Origin: Actinomycetota bacterium
Lineage (GTDB): Bacteria; Actinomycetota; Acidimicrobiia; Acidimicrobiales; Aldehydirespiratoraceae
Assembly: GCA_029979265.1 (NCBI GenBank)
Contig: JAPOHW010000004.1
Coordinates: 62,001-126,000 of the forward strand
Length of the DNA: 64,000 nt
Direction of reading: 5' to 3'
Below, in pieces: positions 31,571-41,073 of this stretch. Each line of letters begins with the position of its first letter. Position 1 is the first letter of the stretch. The notes beneath the pieces are model-generated. The model saw only the letters and a list, made by a program, of their open reading frames with translations, had not been told where the DNA came from and made no database searches. Position numbers and translations under genes: made by a program.

Positions 31571-32434
31571 TCACGGCAGGCGGAGTTTTCGGCCGTCTTC
31601 GACGGCCAGCCCATCGCGCACCAGCCCTGCGACCACGCGCCGAGCCCGCTCTGCGGGGACATCGAGCGTCTGTGGGACCGCAGTCATGGCAACCGGTGCC
31701 GCCCGCAACGCGTCCACGAGTTGGCCGCGAAGCTGTCGATCACTGCCCGCGAACGGTGCTTGGGGCGCCGACACCCCCGCAGATCCGACCGCCGGGTCGG
31801 CCCCGCTACCCCGCCAGCGGCAGCTCGCTGCGATCGGGCACAGCTCACAGGCGGGTGCCCGCTTCGTGCACACCTGCGCACCGAGTTCCATGAGCGACTG
31901 GTTCCACAACCACACCGGCTGCGCTGCGGCGAGCACGTCGGCTCGTTCCTGCGCTTCGCCGGGGCTCAGGGTGACGTTGTCGAGGCGAGCCAGAACCCGA
32001 CCGATGTTCGTGTCGACAACGGCCGCCGGCAACTCGAAGGCAAAGGCTCGAACGGCGCGGGCCGTGTACGGCCCGATCCCCGGAAGTGCCAAGAGTGCCC
32101 CGAGGTCGGACGGCACCTCACCGTCATGGTCTGCCGCCATGGCGACGGCGGCTCGGTGCAGGTTGAGTGCCCGACGGTTGTACCCGAGCCCGGCCCATTC
32201 CTCGACGACGTGACCGGCGGACGCCGCCGCACAGGCCGACGGGGTCGGAAACCGAGCGAGAAAGCGAGGTAGGCGATCGACGATCCGCGCCACCTGGGTC
32301 TGCTGCAACATGACCTCGCTGACGAGGATCGTCCATGGGTCGCGGGTGCGCCTCCACGGAAGGTCGCGAAGATTTGCTCGACCCCAGGCCACGAGCTCGA
32401 CCTGGATTGCCCGATCCCGTCGCTGTGTCGGCAC
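31571..32434 (-). CDS. mutY: A/G-specific adenine glycosylase MutY
   Basis: 287 residues from GTG 32434. The HhH-GPD fold has SEVMLQQTQVARIVDRL with the catalytic Glu, the helix-hairpin-helix LPGIGPYTARAVRAFAF and the catalytic Asp in VVDTNIGRVLARL. The iron-sulfur loop is Cys-x6-Cys-x2-Cys-x5-Cys (CTKRAPACELCPIAASC), matching MutY/EndoIII. It removes A mispaired with 8-oxoG. The C-terminal 8-oxoG recognition domain is short and divergent, as in small actinobacterial MutY. It converges on UGSC gene A with 17 bp between stops. Confidence 0.92.
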   Translation of the reverse strand: MPTQRRDRAIQVELVAWGRANLRDLPWRRTRDPWTILVSEVMLQQTQVARIVDRLPRFLARFPTPSACAAASAGHVVEEWAGLGYNRRALNLHRAAVAMAADHDGEVPSDLGALLALPGIGPYTARAVRAFAFELPAAVVDTNIGRVLARLDNVTLSPGEAQERADVLAAAQPVWLWNQSLMELGAQVCTKRAPACELCPIAASCRWRGSGADPAVGSAGVSAPQAPFAGSDRQLRGQLVDALRAAPVAMTAVPQTLDVPAERARRVVAGLVRDGLAVEDGRKLRLP

Positions 32435-32602
32435 AGGGGAAGACTGTACGACACCGCACCGTTGCTCCTCTGGGCGATCGACACCACCCGACCCACAATC
32501 GCTGCTGCGCACGGGCGGTGCTGCAGACGCTGGCATCCACGCAACCCTCCTGGCCAACCCCGGACTTCGGCCGTGCTGCAGCGGCAACCTAACCTGCACC
32601 AC

Positions 32603-34180
32603 ATGAACGCCCCGATCCTCGCCGACGCTCGAGCTGCCACCGATGTCATGCAGCAGGTGATCGACAGCGCCCTGTCGAAGCTCTCCTCCGTCGACGACCT
32701 CGACGCCCACCAGGTCATCGCCTACGACATTGCCCACGCCGCCGCCGCTGTCGCATCAGCGGCGAACCTGCTCGCCTACGGCGCCCACGGACCACGCGAG
32801 GAAGCAGTCACCGTCGCCTTCGTCGCCGACGTGGCCCACGATCTCGCCACTCGGCTGCTGGGTCGCGAAGCGGAGTGGGGCTGTGCGACAGGTGTGCTCG
32901 ACGAGATCCACGAGTTCCTGGCTGCGGGCCGCGCCCCGGCGTTCGTTGCATCGCTCGTCGACGGAGCACCCAGCCATCTCGACGAAGACATGACCCTGGT
33001 TGCAGAGACGTTCCGGCGCTTCGCCGAAGAACAGATCGCGCCGCGGGCCGAACACGTCCATCGCGCCAACACCGATGTTCCCGAGGACATCATCACCGGA
33101 CTCGCCGAACTCGGCGTGTTCGGACTGTCGGCGCCCGTGGAGTACGGCGGCTTCGCCGAAGGTGGGGTGAACGACTATCTCGGCATGGTCGTTGCCACCG
33201 AGGAGCTGTCGCGTGGCTCGCTCGGTATCGGCGGCTCGCTCATCACTCGCCCGGAGATCCTGACCCGGGCCCTCATCGCAGGCGGCACGGAGGACCAGAA
33301 GCAGACCTGGCTCCCCCGACTGGCCAGCGGTGAGGTCATGGCTGCCGTCGCCGTCACCGAGCCCGACTACGGCAGTGACGCAGCCAGGGTTCGGGTGGCG
33401 GCCACTCCCGGCCCCGACGGAGGTTGGCTCATCAATGGCGTCAAGACCTGGTGCACCTTCGCAGGGCGAGCCGACGTCCTCATGGTGCTCGCCCGCACCG
33501 AGGCCGGCTCGAACGATCATCGCGGCCTCAGTGTGCTGATCGTCGAGAAGCCACGCGGCGACGGCCACGGTTTCGAGCATGTGCAGGACCAGGGCGGGAA
33601 GATGACAGGCCGGGCCATCGACACGCTCGGCTACCGCGGCATGCACAGCTATGAGATTGCGTTCGAGGACTGGTGGGTGCCGACCGAGAACCTCATCGGA
33701 GAAGATGCCGGCCGAGGCCGGGGCTTCTACTACCAGATGCAGGGTTTCGAGAACGGCCGTCTGCAAACGGCAGCCCGAGCGGTCGGCGTCATGCAGGCCG
33801 CCTACGAGGCTGCTCGTGCGTACGCCGATGAGCGAGTCGTCTTCGATCAACCGATCGCCCAGTACCAGCTCACCCGGGCAAAGTTGGGACGGATGGCCGT
33901 GATCATCCAGGCAGCACGGCAACTGTCGCTCCATGTCGCCGAACTCATGGGCAAGGGCGAGGGCGCGCTCGAGGCGTCGATGGCCAAGGCGTACGTCTGT
34001 CGGGCTGCGGAGTGGGTGACCCGCGAGGCGATGCAGATACACGGCGGTATGGGGTACGCCGAGGAGTACGACGTGAGCCGCTACTACGTCGACGCCAGGG
34101 TGCTGTCGATCTTCGAGGGCGCCGACGAGACCCTTGCGCTCAAGGTGATCATTCGTCGGTTGCTGGCAGAACGGAGCTAG
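32603..34180 (+). CDS. Acyl-CoA dehydrogenase with a long N-terminal extension (methylsuccinyl-CoA dehydrogenase-like)
   Basis: 525 residues, 140 longer than usual for the family. The extra N-terminal part is all-helical (AHAAAAVASAANLLAYG, ATRLLGREAEWG...DEIHEFLAAG). The dehydrogenase core follows: FAEEQIAPRAEHVHR, LSAPVEYGGFAEGG, AVTEPDYGSD for the FAD/substrate site, GYRGMHSYEIAFEDWWVP, GRGFYYQMQGFENGRLQTAARAVG and AMQIHGGMGYAEEYDVSRYYVDARV. The extension and GYRGM element recall the (2S)-methylsuccinyl-CoA dehydrogenase of the ethylmalonyl-CoA pathway. I cannot confirm this without structural alignment, and no other genes of that pathway are in the window. Confidence 0.82.
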   Translation: MNAPILADARAATDVMQQVIDSALSKLSSVDDLDAHQVIAYDIAHAAAAVASAANLLAYGAHGPREEAVTVAFVADVAHDLATRLLGREAEWGCATGVLDEIHEFLAAGRAPAFVASLVDGAPSHLDEDMTLVAETFRRFAEEQIAPRAEHVHRANTDVPEDIITGLAELGVFGLSAPVEYGGFAEGGVNDYLGMVVATEELSRGSLGIGGSLITRPEILTRALIAGGTEDQKQTWLPRLASGEVMAAVAVTEPDYGSDAARVRVAATPGPDGGWLINGVKTWCTFAGRADVLMVLARTEAGSNDHRGLSVLIVEKPRGDGHGFEHVQDQGGKMTGRAIDTLGYRGMHSYEIAFEDWWVPTENLIGEDAGRGRGFYYQMQGFENGRLQTAARAVGVMQAAYEAARAYADERVVFDQPIAQYQLTRAKLGRMAVIIQAARQLSLHVAELMGKGEGALEASMAKAYVCRAAEWVTREAMQIHGGMGYAEEYDVSRYYVDARVLSIFEGADETLALKVIIRRLLAERS

Positions 34181-35417
34181 CACCGGGTTCGAGACCGAAG
34201 CCGATGGTGAGACCGTCGGCCTCGGTCAGGCGACTGCTCACCACTGCGAGTGTCCGGTCGTAGCTGCTCTCGAGAATTGCTGCGGTCGCGTCGGGCACAT
34301 CGGTTCGACCGGGCTCGGAAAGACGAATGACGTAGCCGTCACCTCGGTCCACCCACGTCGGGATGTAGTGAACGCCGATCGCTTCGATCTCCCCTGCGTC
34401 GTTCTCGCGCAGTTCGATCGTTGCGATCATGCCGTCCTGGCTCGCAGCAACACAGCAGTTGGCCGACTGATTCGACAGGAAGTTGCCGACGCCGAACACC
34501 ACCCACTCGTCGCCAACCTTGTCGATCGGCTGCACGACGTGCGCATGATGCCCGACCACGAGGTCGACCTCCTCGGTCGGAAGGATCGCGTCGAGCCAAT
34601 CGATCTGCGACTGGATCGGCTCGTGGCGATACTCCGCCCCCCAGTGCAACGAGACCACCACAAACTCCGCGCCTGCCTCCTTGGCGATGCGGGCTTCCTC
34701 GACGATCGCCACCGGGTCGATCAGGTCGACGAGATACTGACGATCGGCGGGCATCTGAAAGCCGTTGAGCGAGTAGGTGGCCGAGATGTGGGCGATCACG
34801 ATGTCGTTCACCCGGTAGAGCACCGGCGCGAGATCTTCCTCCTCACTGGCAGCCTGGCCGGCGTACGGCAGGCCGATCTCTCGCATCACCGTGATGGTGT
34901 TGATCGCCCCCTGTGCTCCCCGGTCGAAACTGTGATTCGACGCCAGGGAGCAACCGTCGTAGCCGACGTCGCGGGCCGCCTCGGCAAACGCGCGTGGCGC
35001 GTTGAACATCGGATAGCCGGAGAGATTGGAGTCGTCGATCGAGATCGGCGTCTCGAGGTGACAGATGGCGAGGTCGGCACCCTCGATGAGGGGTCTGACC
35101 TCGGCGAACAGCGGCGTGAAGTCCCATCCCGGATCGGCATGTTCGGCACCGGCACGCTGCACCGCTCCGTGGGGAAGCAAGTCGCCGGTGAAGAGCAGGC
35201 GGGCCGTGCGCAGAGGAGGCACGGTCGTCGTCGTGGTCGTGGTGGTCGTCGTCGTGGTCGAACTGGTCGTCGTGGTGCTGCTGCTGGTGCTGCTCGGGGT
35301 CACCACGAGCGCAGCGTCGACCTCGGAAGCGTCGCTGCGCCAACGCACCTGGACCGACGCGCCGACAACGAAGGCCACGACACACGCAAGGAGGAACGCG
35401 CCCCGGCGTCGACTCAT
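34149..35417 (-). CDS. CapA-family exported protein with Thr-rich linker
   Basis: 422 residues. An N-terminal signal/anchor (RRRGAFLLACVVAFVVGASVQV) is followed by an extracellular Ser/Thr tract (35218-35303) and a CapA-type metallophosphatase domain. The motifs are LLFTGDLLPHGAVQ, ADLAICHLETPI, YDGCSLASNHSFDRG (N-H dyad), VVSLHWGAEY and LVVGHHAHVVQPID. CapA/PgsA proteins are linked to polyglutamate capsule synthesis, but many actinobacterial members have unknown roles. The 3' end overlaps the acyl-CoA dehydrogenase end by 32 nt (convergent). Confidence 0.87.
   Translation of the reverse strand: MSRRRGAFLLACVVAFVVGASVQVRWRSDASEVDAALVVTPSSTSSSTTTTSSTTTTTTTTTTTTVPPLRTARLLFTGDLLPHGAVQRAGAEHADPGWDFTPLFAEVRPLIEGADLAICHLETPISIDDSNLSGYPMFNAPRAFAEAARDVGYDGCSLASNHSFDRGAQGAINTITVMREIGLPYAGQAASEEEDLAPVLYRVNDIVIAHISATYSLNGFQMPADRQYLVDLIDPVAIVEEARIAKEAGAEFVVVSLHWGAEYRHEPIQSQIDWLDAILPTEEVDLVVGHHAHVVQPIDKVGDEWVVFGVGNFLSNQSANCCVAASQDGMIATIELRENDAGEIEAIGVHYIPTWVDRGDGYVIRLSEPGRTDVPDATAAILESSYDRTLAVVSSRLTEADGLTIGFGLEPGASSVLPATDE
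35218..35303 (-). repeat. Low-complexity GTC/GTG tract encoding the Thr/Ser-rich linker of the CapA protein
   Basis: A trinucleotide-like tract of GTCGTGGTC units on the plus strand (ACC/ACG on the coding strand) codes for an almost pure Thr/Ser stretch. It is an unstable-looking sequence likely to vary in length between strains, and separates the membrane anchor from the catalytic domain. Confidence 0.8.
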
Positions 35418-36202
35418 CTGAAGAGCTCCAGGGCGACAGGGCAGTCGGTGCGAAACCTTGCCTCGGCGGCAGGGATCGGTCCCCCGGGTCCGATCACCGA
35501 CGTCATCAGTTCGACCGGCACAACCTCGAACAGGTCATCCCACGGCTCGTCACTGATGACCATGTCGCGCAGCGCCTCCCACATGCGCTGAGGGAGGCAT
35601 CGTCCGACCCCGGCAACCAGCCAGACCGGGATGCCGGCTGCATTCGCCACCGCTGCTGCCTGAAGCGACCCGATGGCGCACAGTGCGGAGTCCGGGCCCA
35701 GTGCATCGGTCTCGAGCAGCACGAGGTCGGCGTGCAGCACCGCCTGACCGAGGCCTGCGAGCGGAACGTCGACTGCGAGACGATCAGCGGCGTCGAGTCG
35801 GTACACCAACCCGCCCCCGTCGCCGACGGTGTCGGCGACGAACACCTCGATGTCACCTCGAGCGAGGAGCGCCGCACCCACCAGTTCACCAGCACCGACG
35901 ACAACGATCCCAGTGTCGCCGGCAAGGGCATGGGTCACCTCGCGGCCGGTCTTGTCGCGCGCGATCGCCTCCGCCGCGTCCCACGCCTCCGATCCCGGAT
36001 CCGGGCCGGTGAGCATGCGCGCGGCAAGCCACACGAGCGGCCCCGACGACGGTCGATGCTCGATCAATTGACGGCAGGCGAGAACGAGTTCGGACCGATC
36101 GTGGGCGACGGCCCCGAGCGCTATGGCAGCTTCGTGGACGAGCGACGCAGTTCCGACATCGCCCGCCCGAGCCATGTACCGCAGTCGCTCGATCGGGTGC
36201 AC
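35414..36202 (-). CDS. eIF2B-like family protein
   Basis: 262 residues from GTG 36202. N-terminal VHPIERLRYMARAG and the C-terminal half (VVVGAGELVGAALLARG, LDAADRLAVDVPLAG, ADLVLLETDALGPDSALCAIGSLQAAAVANAAGIPVWLVAGVGR) resemble the eIF2B-alpha/MtnA Rossmann-like fold. The fold includes methylthioribose-1-phosphate isomerase and ribose-1,5-bisphosphate isomerase. Catalytic residues were not resolved here. The 4-nt overlap with the CapA gene suggests coupling. Function unknown. Confidence 0.72.
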   Translation of the reverse strand: MHPIERLRYMARAGDVGTASLVHEAAIALGAVAHDRSELVLACRQLIEHRPSSGPLVWLAARMLTGPDPGSEAWDAAEAIARDKTGREVTHALAGDTGIVVVGAGELVGAALLARGDIEVFVADTVGDGGGLVYRLDAADRLAVDVPLAGLGQAVLHADLVLLETDALGPDSALCAIGSLQAAAVANAAGIPVWLVAGVGRCLPQRMWEALRDMVISDEPWDDLFEVVPVELMTSVIGPGGPIPAAEARFRTDCPVALELFR

Positions 36203-36272
36203 GAACGGCGATCGTACCCACCGCCGACCCGATGCGAGGGACCGGCTGCAAGCTGCGCTAGCTTTCCCCCTC

Positions 36273-36755
36273 GTGGCAACCGATCTCGATCTCGAACTGA
36301 CGCCGCTCGAGGGGGAATCCCGCACCCTCGGTGACTTCATGACCACGTTCCCACTGGTGCCCGTCGTGCTCGATCCCTACACGAACGAGAGCGCCTGGAT
36401 CCTCGACACCGCCCATCGAGTGCTTTCCCATTTCCGGGGCGCCGGTTGTCGACCGTGCTGGATCGTCACCTGTGCCCTCGACGATGCCAAGGACTATCTG
36501 GGTCCCTACGCCGACGAGTTCCTGAGCTTCGCCGACCCTTCGCGCAGCGCAGTCCGGGCGCTCGGCGTCGAGCAGGCTCCTGCCCTCCTGCTGGTCCGCC
36601 AGGACGGCGAGGTCACCGCCAAGGCCGAGGGTTGGAGCAGCGACGATTGGCGAGCGGTCACCGAGGCCATCGCCGAACTCTCGCACTGGAGTCGTCCTGC
36701 CATGCCGGCCCCCGGCGATCCTGGCACCTACTCGGGCACCCCGATCTCGGTCTGA
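36273..36755 (+). CDS. Thioredoxin-like protein with CRPC motif
   Basis: 160 residues from GTG 36273. The active-site motif is GAGCRPCWIV (Cys59-Arg-Pro-Cys62), preceded by a beta strand and about 50 residues of N-terminal extension that contain no signal peptide. The later part, VEQAPALLLVRQDGEVTAKAEGW, fits the cis-Pro strand and the G-x-x-x-G-W end of thioredoxins. It is a cytoplasmic oxidoreductase candidate with ordinary Cys, in contrast to the UxxC protein at 2585-3202. The last 28 bp overlap the convergent gene at 36728. Confidence 0.75.
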   Translation: MATDLDLELTPLEGESRTLGDFMTTFPLVPVVLDPYTNESAWILDTAHRVLSHFRGAGCRPCWIVTCALDDAKDYLGPYADEFLSFADPSRSAVRALGVEQAPALLLVRQDGEVTAKAEGWSSDDWRAVTEAIAELSHWSRPAMPAPGDPGTYSGTPISV

Positions 36756-37000
36756 GCAGCCCGCCAGTCGCGCCACGCGACTCGCAACAGCACCGGCACG
36801 ATGACGGCCACCCCGGCGCCGTGCAGAAGCACCAGCCCCCATTCGGCGGTCGAGTCAGCGACGAGCGCACGCTGGACGACCGTCACGGCGAGCACGACGG
36901 GCAGCAGCACCGACGCAATCACCAGTGAACGCTTCTTCCACTGGCTGCAATCGAGCGCATGGGCGATCCTGCCGATCGCGTGCTCGGGGTCTCCGCTCAT
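36728..37000 (-). CDS. Small two-helix membrane protein, hypothetical
   Basis: 90 residues from ATG 37000. After an N-terminal [24 protein letters not shown] come two hydrophobic helices, [21 protein letters not shown] and [21 protein letters not shown], then [15 protein letters not shown]. No known family. The fumarase gene starts 33 bp away in the other direction. Confidence 0.6.
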   Translation of the reverse strand: MSGDPEHAIGRIAHALDCSQWKKRSLVIASVLLPVVLAVTVVQRALVADSTAEWGLVLLHGAGVAVIVPVLLRVAWRDWRAAQTEIGVPE

Positions 37001-37033
37001 GGGCCGGACCCTACCGGCGGGTACCGTGAGCCC

Positions 37034-38668
37034 ATGACCGAGTTCGCCTACTCCGATCTCCTGCCAACCGGACCCGACACCACCACGTACCGCCTCGTCA
37101 CCACCGACGGTGTCTCGACGTTCGACGCCGAGGGGCAGACGTTCCTGAGGATCGAACCATCGGCGATCCGGGAGCTCACCCGAGAGGCGATGCACGACAT
37201 TGCGCACTATCTGCGAACCGAGCACCTCGAGCAGCTCGCGTCGATTCTCGACGATCCGGAAGCGTCACCGAACGACATGTTCGTGGCCACGGAACTGCTC
37301 CGCAATGCCAACATCGCAGCAGCCGGTGTGCTTCCCATGTGCCAAGACACCGGCACTGCGATCGTCATGGGCAAGAAAGGTGAGCGGGTCGTGACCTTCG
37401 CCGACGATGCGGAGGCGATCAGTCGCGGGGTCTTCGACACCTATACCGAGACCAACCTCCGGTACTCCCAACTTGCGCCGCTCTCGATGTTCGACGAGCA
37501 GAACACCGGGAACAACCTCCCGGCTCAGATCGAGCTCTACTCGAAGCCCGGCGACAGCTACGAGTTCCTGTTCATGGCCAAGGGCGGTGGCTCGGCCAAC
37601 AAGTCGTTCCTGTTCCAAAAGACGAAAGCGTTACTCAACGAGGCCTCGATGATCGACTTCCTCGACGAGTCGCTTCGCTCGATCGGCACGTCGGCCTGCC
37701 CGCCGTATCATCTCGCCCTCGTCGTCGGCGGCACGTCGGCCGAGTTCGCGTTGAAGACGGCGAAGTACGCGTCGGCCCACTACCTCGATTCGCTCCCGAC
37801 CGCCGGCGATGCTGCAACCGGTCATGGCTTCCGCGACCTCGAGTGGGAACAGCGCATCCTCGACCAGACCCGCGGGTTCGGGATCGGTGCCCAGTTCGGG
37901 GGAAAGTACTTCTGTCATGACGTTCGCGTGATCCGGCTGCCTCGGCACGGCGCGTCCAATCCGGTGGCACTCGCCGTGAGCTGCTCGGCCGATCGTCAGG
38001 CCCGGGCAAAGATCACCGCCGAGGGCGTCTTCCTCGAGCAACTCGAGACCGATCCGGCCCGCTTCCTTCCCGAAGCAGCCGAGGACGAACTGAGCGGCGA
38101 GGTTGTCGCCATCGATCTGAATCAGCCCATGGATGCGATCCGCAACCAGTTGAGCCGCTACCCGGTCAAAACCCGGCTGAGCCTCACCGGCACGCTCGTC
38201 GTCGGCCGAGACATTGCCCATGCCAAGATCAAGGAACGACTCGACGCCGGCGAACCGATGCCGCAGTACCTTCGCGATCACGCCATCTATTACGCCGGTC
38301 CGGCCAAGACGCCGGAGGGCTACGCATCGGGGTCGTTCGGGCCGACGACCGCAGGACGAATGGACTCCTACGTCGAGCAGTTCCAGGCGGCGGGGGGATC
38401 GTTCGTGATGCTCGCAAAGGGCAATCGCTCCCGGCAGGTCACCGAGGCGTGTGCCACACACGGCGGCTTCTACCTCGGCTCGATCGGCGGACCGGCCGCC
38501 CGACTCGCCAAAGACTCCATCCGTAACGTCGACGTCCTCGAGTTTCCCGAGCTCGGCATGGAGGCGGTGTGGAAGATCGAGGTCGAGGATTTCCCAGCGT
38601 TCATCGTGGTCGACGACAAAGGCAACGATTTCTACGCCGAAGTCACCACCCCGGTGAAGCTTCGCTGA
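37034..38668 (+). CDS. Class I (iron-sulfur) fumarate hydratase
   Basis: 544 residues, the single-chain FumA/FumB size. It dehydrates malate and hydrates fumarate in the TCA cycle using an oxygen-labile [4Fe-4S] cluster. Landmarks: [16 protein letters not shown] (first ligand Cys), [57 protein letters not shown] (second Cys) and AVSCSADRQ. The C-terminal beta domain has [28 protein letters not shown] and [20 protein letters not shown]. Requires the SUF system described above. Confidence 0.94.
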   Translation: MTEFAYSDLLPTGPDTTTYRLVTTDGVSTFDAEGQTFLRIEPSAIRELTREAMHDIAHYLRTEHLEQLASILDDPEASPNDMFVATELLRNANIAAAGVLPMCQDTGTAIVMGKKGERVVTFADDAEAISRGVFDTYTETNLRYSQLAPLSMFDEQNTGNNLPAQIELYSKPGDSYEFLFMAKGGGSANKSFLFQKTKALLNEASMIDFLDESLRSIGTSACPPYHLALVVGGTSAEFALKTAKYASAHYLDSLPTAGDAATGHGFRDLEWEQRILDQTRGFGIGAQFGGKYFCHDVRVIRLPRHGASNPVALAVSCSADRQARAKITAEGVFLEQLETDPARFLPEAAEDELSGEVVAIDLNQPMDAIRNQLSRYPVKTRLSLTGTLVVGRDIAHAKIKERLDAGEPMPQYLRDHAIYYAGPAKTPEGYASGSFGPTTAGRMDSYVEQFQAAGGSFVMLAKGNRSRQVTEACATHGGFYLGSIGGPAARLAKDSIRNVDVLEFPELGMEAVWKIEVEDFPAFIVVDDKGNDFYAEVTTPVKLR

Positions 38669-38781
38669 GCGCAGCAGGCACCGACTGCGCAGCCCCGATC
38701 GGCACCGATGACCCCAGCACAGCACGGTCGGTGCACGTCCCACGTGGATGCGCATCGAGAGGCTGTGCCAAGGTCTGCCCC

Positions 38782-39696
38782 GTGAAGATCCGAATCGGCT
38801 ACGGACTCGGGGCGGTACCGTCGCTGTACCCCTCGGCAAAGAACGACCTTGGCGGCCTCGGTGGCGTGGTCGACGACCTCGACCGGCTCGGATTCGACAG
38901 CCTGTGGTTTCCCGAGCGCATCAACGCAGCGCAACTCGATCCCATCGTGGCCATGGCCTACGTGGCCGGTCGAAGCGAGCGCCTCAAGTTCGGTCCGGCC
39001 GTCTCGGTGATCCCCGGTCGCAATCCAGTCCTGATGGCCAAGATGCTTGCCAGTCTCGACGTCGTCAGTGGGGGCCGTTGCCTCCCGGCGTTCGGTCTCG
39101 GCATCGCCAACACTGCCGAGCATCAAGCCTTCATGGTCGATCGCACGGATCGAGGACCATGGCTGAACGAGGCGCTGCCACTCATGCGTCGGCTCTGGAC
39201 CGAAGATGTCGTCGACCATGTCGGCGAGCGTTTCTCGTTCACGGGAGCTCGCGTGCTTCCCAAGCCGATCCAATCGCCCTTCGAGGTGTGGCTCGGCGGC
39301 CAGGCACCGTCGGAGCTCCGGCGAACCGGTCGCCTCGCCGACGGCTGGCTTGCCAGCTTCGCAACACCGATGAGCGTGGCCACCGGTATCGAGGTGATCG
39401 AGAACGCAGCCGCCGACGCCGGGCGTGCAATGGACCGCGGGCACATCGGTGTGCTGATCCCCTACGTTCCGTCCGGCTCCACTCTGCCGACCGCCGCAGT
39501 GGAGCGGGTTGCGGCCCGTCAGCCCGATGCCAAACCCGAGGACATCATTGCCACGAGCCATCAGGCCTTGGCCGACATGGTCGACGCCTTCATCGATGTC
39601 GGAGCGAGCAAGTTCGTGCTGCTCCCGTTCGCCGAACCTGCCGACTGGCACGCCGAGCTCGAACAGCTGGCCCCGATCCTCGACAAGCAGACCTGA
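38782..39696 (+). CDS. LLM-class (luciferase-like) oxidoreductase, F420-type
   Basis: 304 residues from GTG 38782. The TIM-barrel motifs are LGFDSLWFPERINAAQLDPIVAMAYVAG, GPAVSVIPGRNPVLMAKMLASLDVVSGGR and VWLGGQAPSELRRTGRLADGW. These correspond to the F420/FMN-binding bacterial luciferase-like family common in actinobacteria. The substrate is not predictable; the sequence lacks the F420-dependent glucose-6-phosphate dehydrogenase specific residues I would expect. It is convergent with the DUF1501 gene, 45 bp between stops. Confidence 0.87.
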   Translation: MKIRIGYGLGAVPSLYPSAKNDLGGLGGVVDDLDRLGFDSLWFPERINAAQLDPIVAMAYVAGRSERLKFGPAVSVIPGRNPVLMAKMLASLDVVSGGRCLPAFGLGIANTAEHQAFMVDRTDRGPWLNEALPLMRRLWTEDVVDHVGERFSFTGARVLPKPIQSPFEVWLGGQAPSELRRTGRLADGWLASFATPMSVATGIEVIENAAADAGRAMDRGHIGVLIPYVPSGSTLPTAAVERVAARQPDAKPEDIIATSHQALADMVDAFIDVGASKFVLLPFAEPADWHAELEQLAPILDKQT

Positions 39697-39741
39697 GTCC
39701 GAACCACTGACCAACGCCTGTCGAGAACGCTGTGGTGGCGA

Positions 39742-41067
39742 TCAGACGGCCAGGAACGCAGGCGCATTCTCGAACACGCCGTCGGCCGCACCGTCGCCAC
39801 CCAACCATTCCAGCGCTGCCCCGTAGACCGATCGGGTGTCGATCGCGAGCGGGATGTCTCCGTTGTCGAGGGAGTCGAGCTCGTAGCCTCCGTGCACCAC
39901 GCCGCCGTTCACCGCCGGTCCGAACACGAACTGCAGACCACCGTTGCCATGATCGGTTCCCCCCGATCCGTTCTCGCGAACCCGGCGACCGAACTCACTG
40001 GTGGTGACGACCATGACTCGGTCGCGATCGCCCGATTCGTCGAGTCGGGTGAAGAACTGTTCGAGCGCTGTCCCGATGTCGCGAAGCAGTGCATCGTGGT
40101 TGTCGAGCTGACCGGCGTGGGTGTCGAAGCCGCTTACACCGACGGTCAGCACTCGCGTGCCGATGTCCATACCGATGATCCTGGCTGCGGTGTCCAGAAG
40201 CTCGACGGCCGACCGACCTGCGCCAGGCGTGTTGCTCTCATAGCCGAGATCGTCGGTGCCCGACGATGTGGCGGCCAGGAGGGCGACGGCATCGAGCGTG
40301 CCTGGGATCGCCTGCTGAGCTGCGGCGAGTGTCGGTTCGGTGACGAGGGGTGCGGAGGTGGCCAGAAATGCTGCGACGAGGGCGTCGGTGTCGGTCCCCG
40401 GCTGGGTCATGAGGTTGAAATCGGCCGGGTTCCGGATCGCGGTTGCCATCGTCTCCAACCCGACCAACGCCGGGCTTCCGCCGCCCAGCGCAATGGCGCG
40501 CAAGGGGTCCGGGACGCCGTTGCGTTCGGCATCGACGGTCAGGTCGAGCCACCGTCCGAGCCAGCCGGTCTGTGACGGCGATCCCGGCACACCAGACCAC
40601 CAGGTGTCCATCGCCTGGAAGTGCGAACGCGATTGCTGCGGCATTGCGACCCCGGCGATTGCACTCATCGTCCGGTCGTCCCAGAAGCCGACAAGTCCAC
40701 CGAGGGCGGGGTGGAGGCGGTAGTCGGTCCCGCCGAGAACCACGAGTTCGCCATCGTCGATGGCCAACTGCGGACGCGCATCGTGGTAGCCCCCGACCGG
40801 CGGAACGAGTGTGTTGAGGGCGTCGTTGCCCCCGCCCATCTCGAGCACGACCAGCACCCGATCGGTCACCGACACGCCGGCACCCGTCGCCACCGTGGTT
40901 TCGGTACCCGCCACCGTGGTCGTGGTCACGAGGGACGTCGTCGGAACCGCTGCTGCGGGACGGGTCGCGTCGATGCTGTCGCCCAGCAGCATCGCCCAGG
41001 CACCGCCACCGACCGCAGCGGCGCCAGCAGCACCGCCCAGAAAGGCTCTCCGAGAGATCGGCATCAT
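39742..41067 (-). CDS. DUF1501 protein with Tat signal
   Basis: 441 residues. The Tat signal is at the start: ISRRAFLGGAAGAAAVGGGAWAMLL (twin Arg followed by a hydrophobic stretch), so the folded protein would be exported. Body: VLVVLEMGGGNDALNTLVP, VGFWDDRTMSAIAGVAMPQQSRSHFQAMDTWW, GVSGFDTHAGQLDNHDALLRDIG and TTSEFGRRVRENGSGGTDHG. This is the DUF1501 sulfatase-like fold of unknown function. It pairs with the DUF1800 gene 6 bp upstream, the usual arrangement for the two families. Confidence 0.92.
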   Translation of the reverse strand: MMPISRRAFLGGAAGAAAVGGGAWAMLLGDSIDATRPAAAVPTTSLVTTTTVAGTETTVATGAGVSVTDRVLVVLEMGGGNDALNTLVPPVGGYHDARPQLAIDDGELVVLGGTDYRLHPALGGLVGFWDDRTMSAIAGVAMPQQSRSHFQAMDTWWSGVPGSPSQTGWLGRWLDLTVDAERNGVPDPLRAIALGGGSPALVGLETMATAIRNPADFNLMTQPGTDTDALVAAFLATSAPLVTEPTLAAAQQAIPGTLDAVALLAATSSGTDDLGYESNTPGAGRSAVELLDTAARIIGMDIGTRVLTVGVSGFDTHAGQLDNHDALLRDIGTALEQFFTRLDESGDRDRVMVVTTSEFGRRVRENGSGGTDHGNGGLQFVFGPAVNGGVVHGGYELDSLDNGDIPLAIDTRSVYGAALEWLGGDGAADGVFENAPAFLAV

Positions 41068-41073
41068 CGACTC

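Noticed and set aside
35218-35303. Possible CRISPR or tandem repeat array
   Set aside because: The unit is a codon repeat for Thr inside an open frame, with no spacers.
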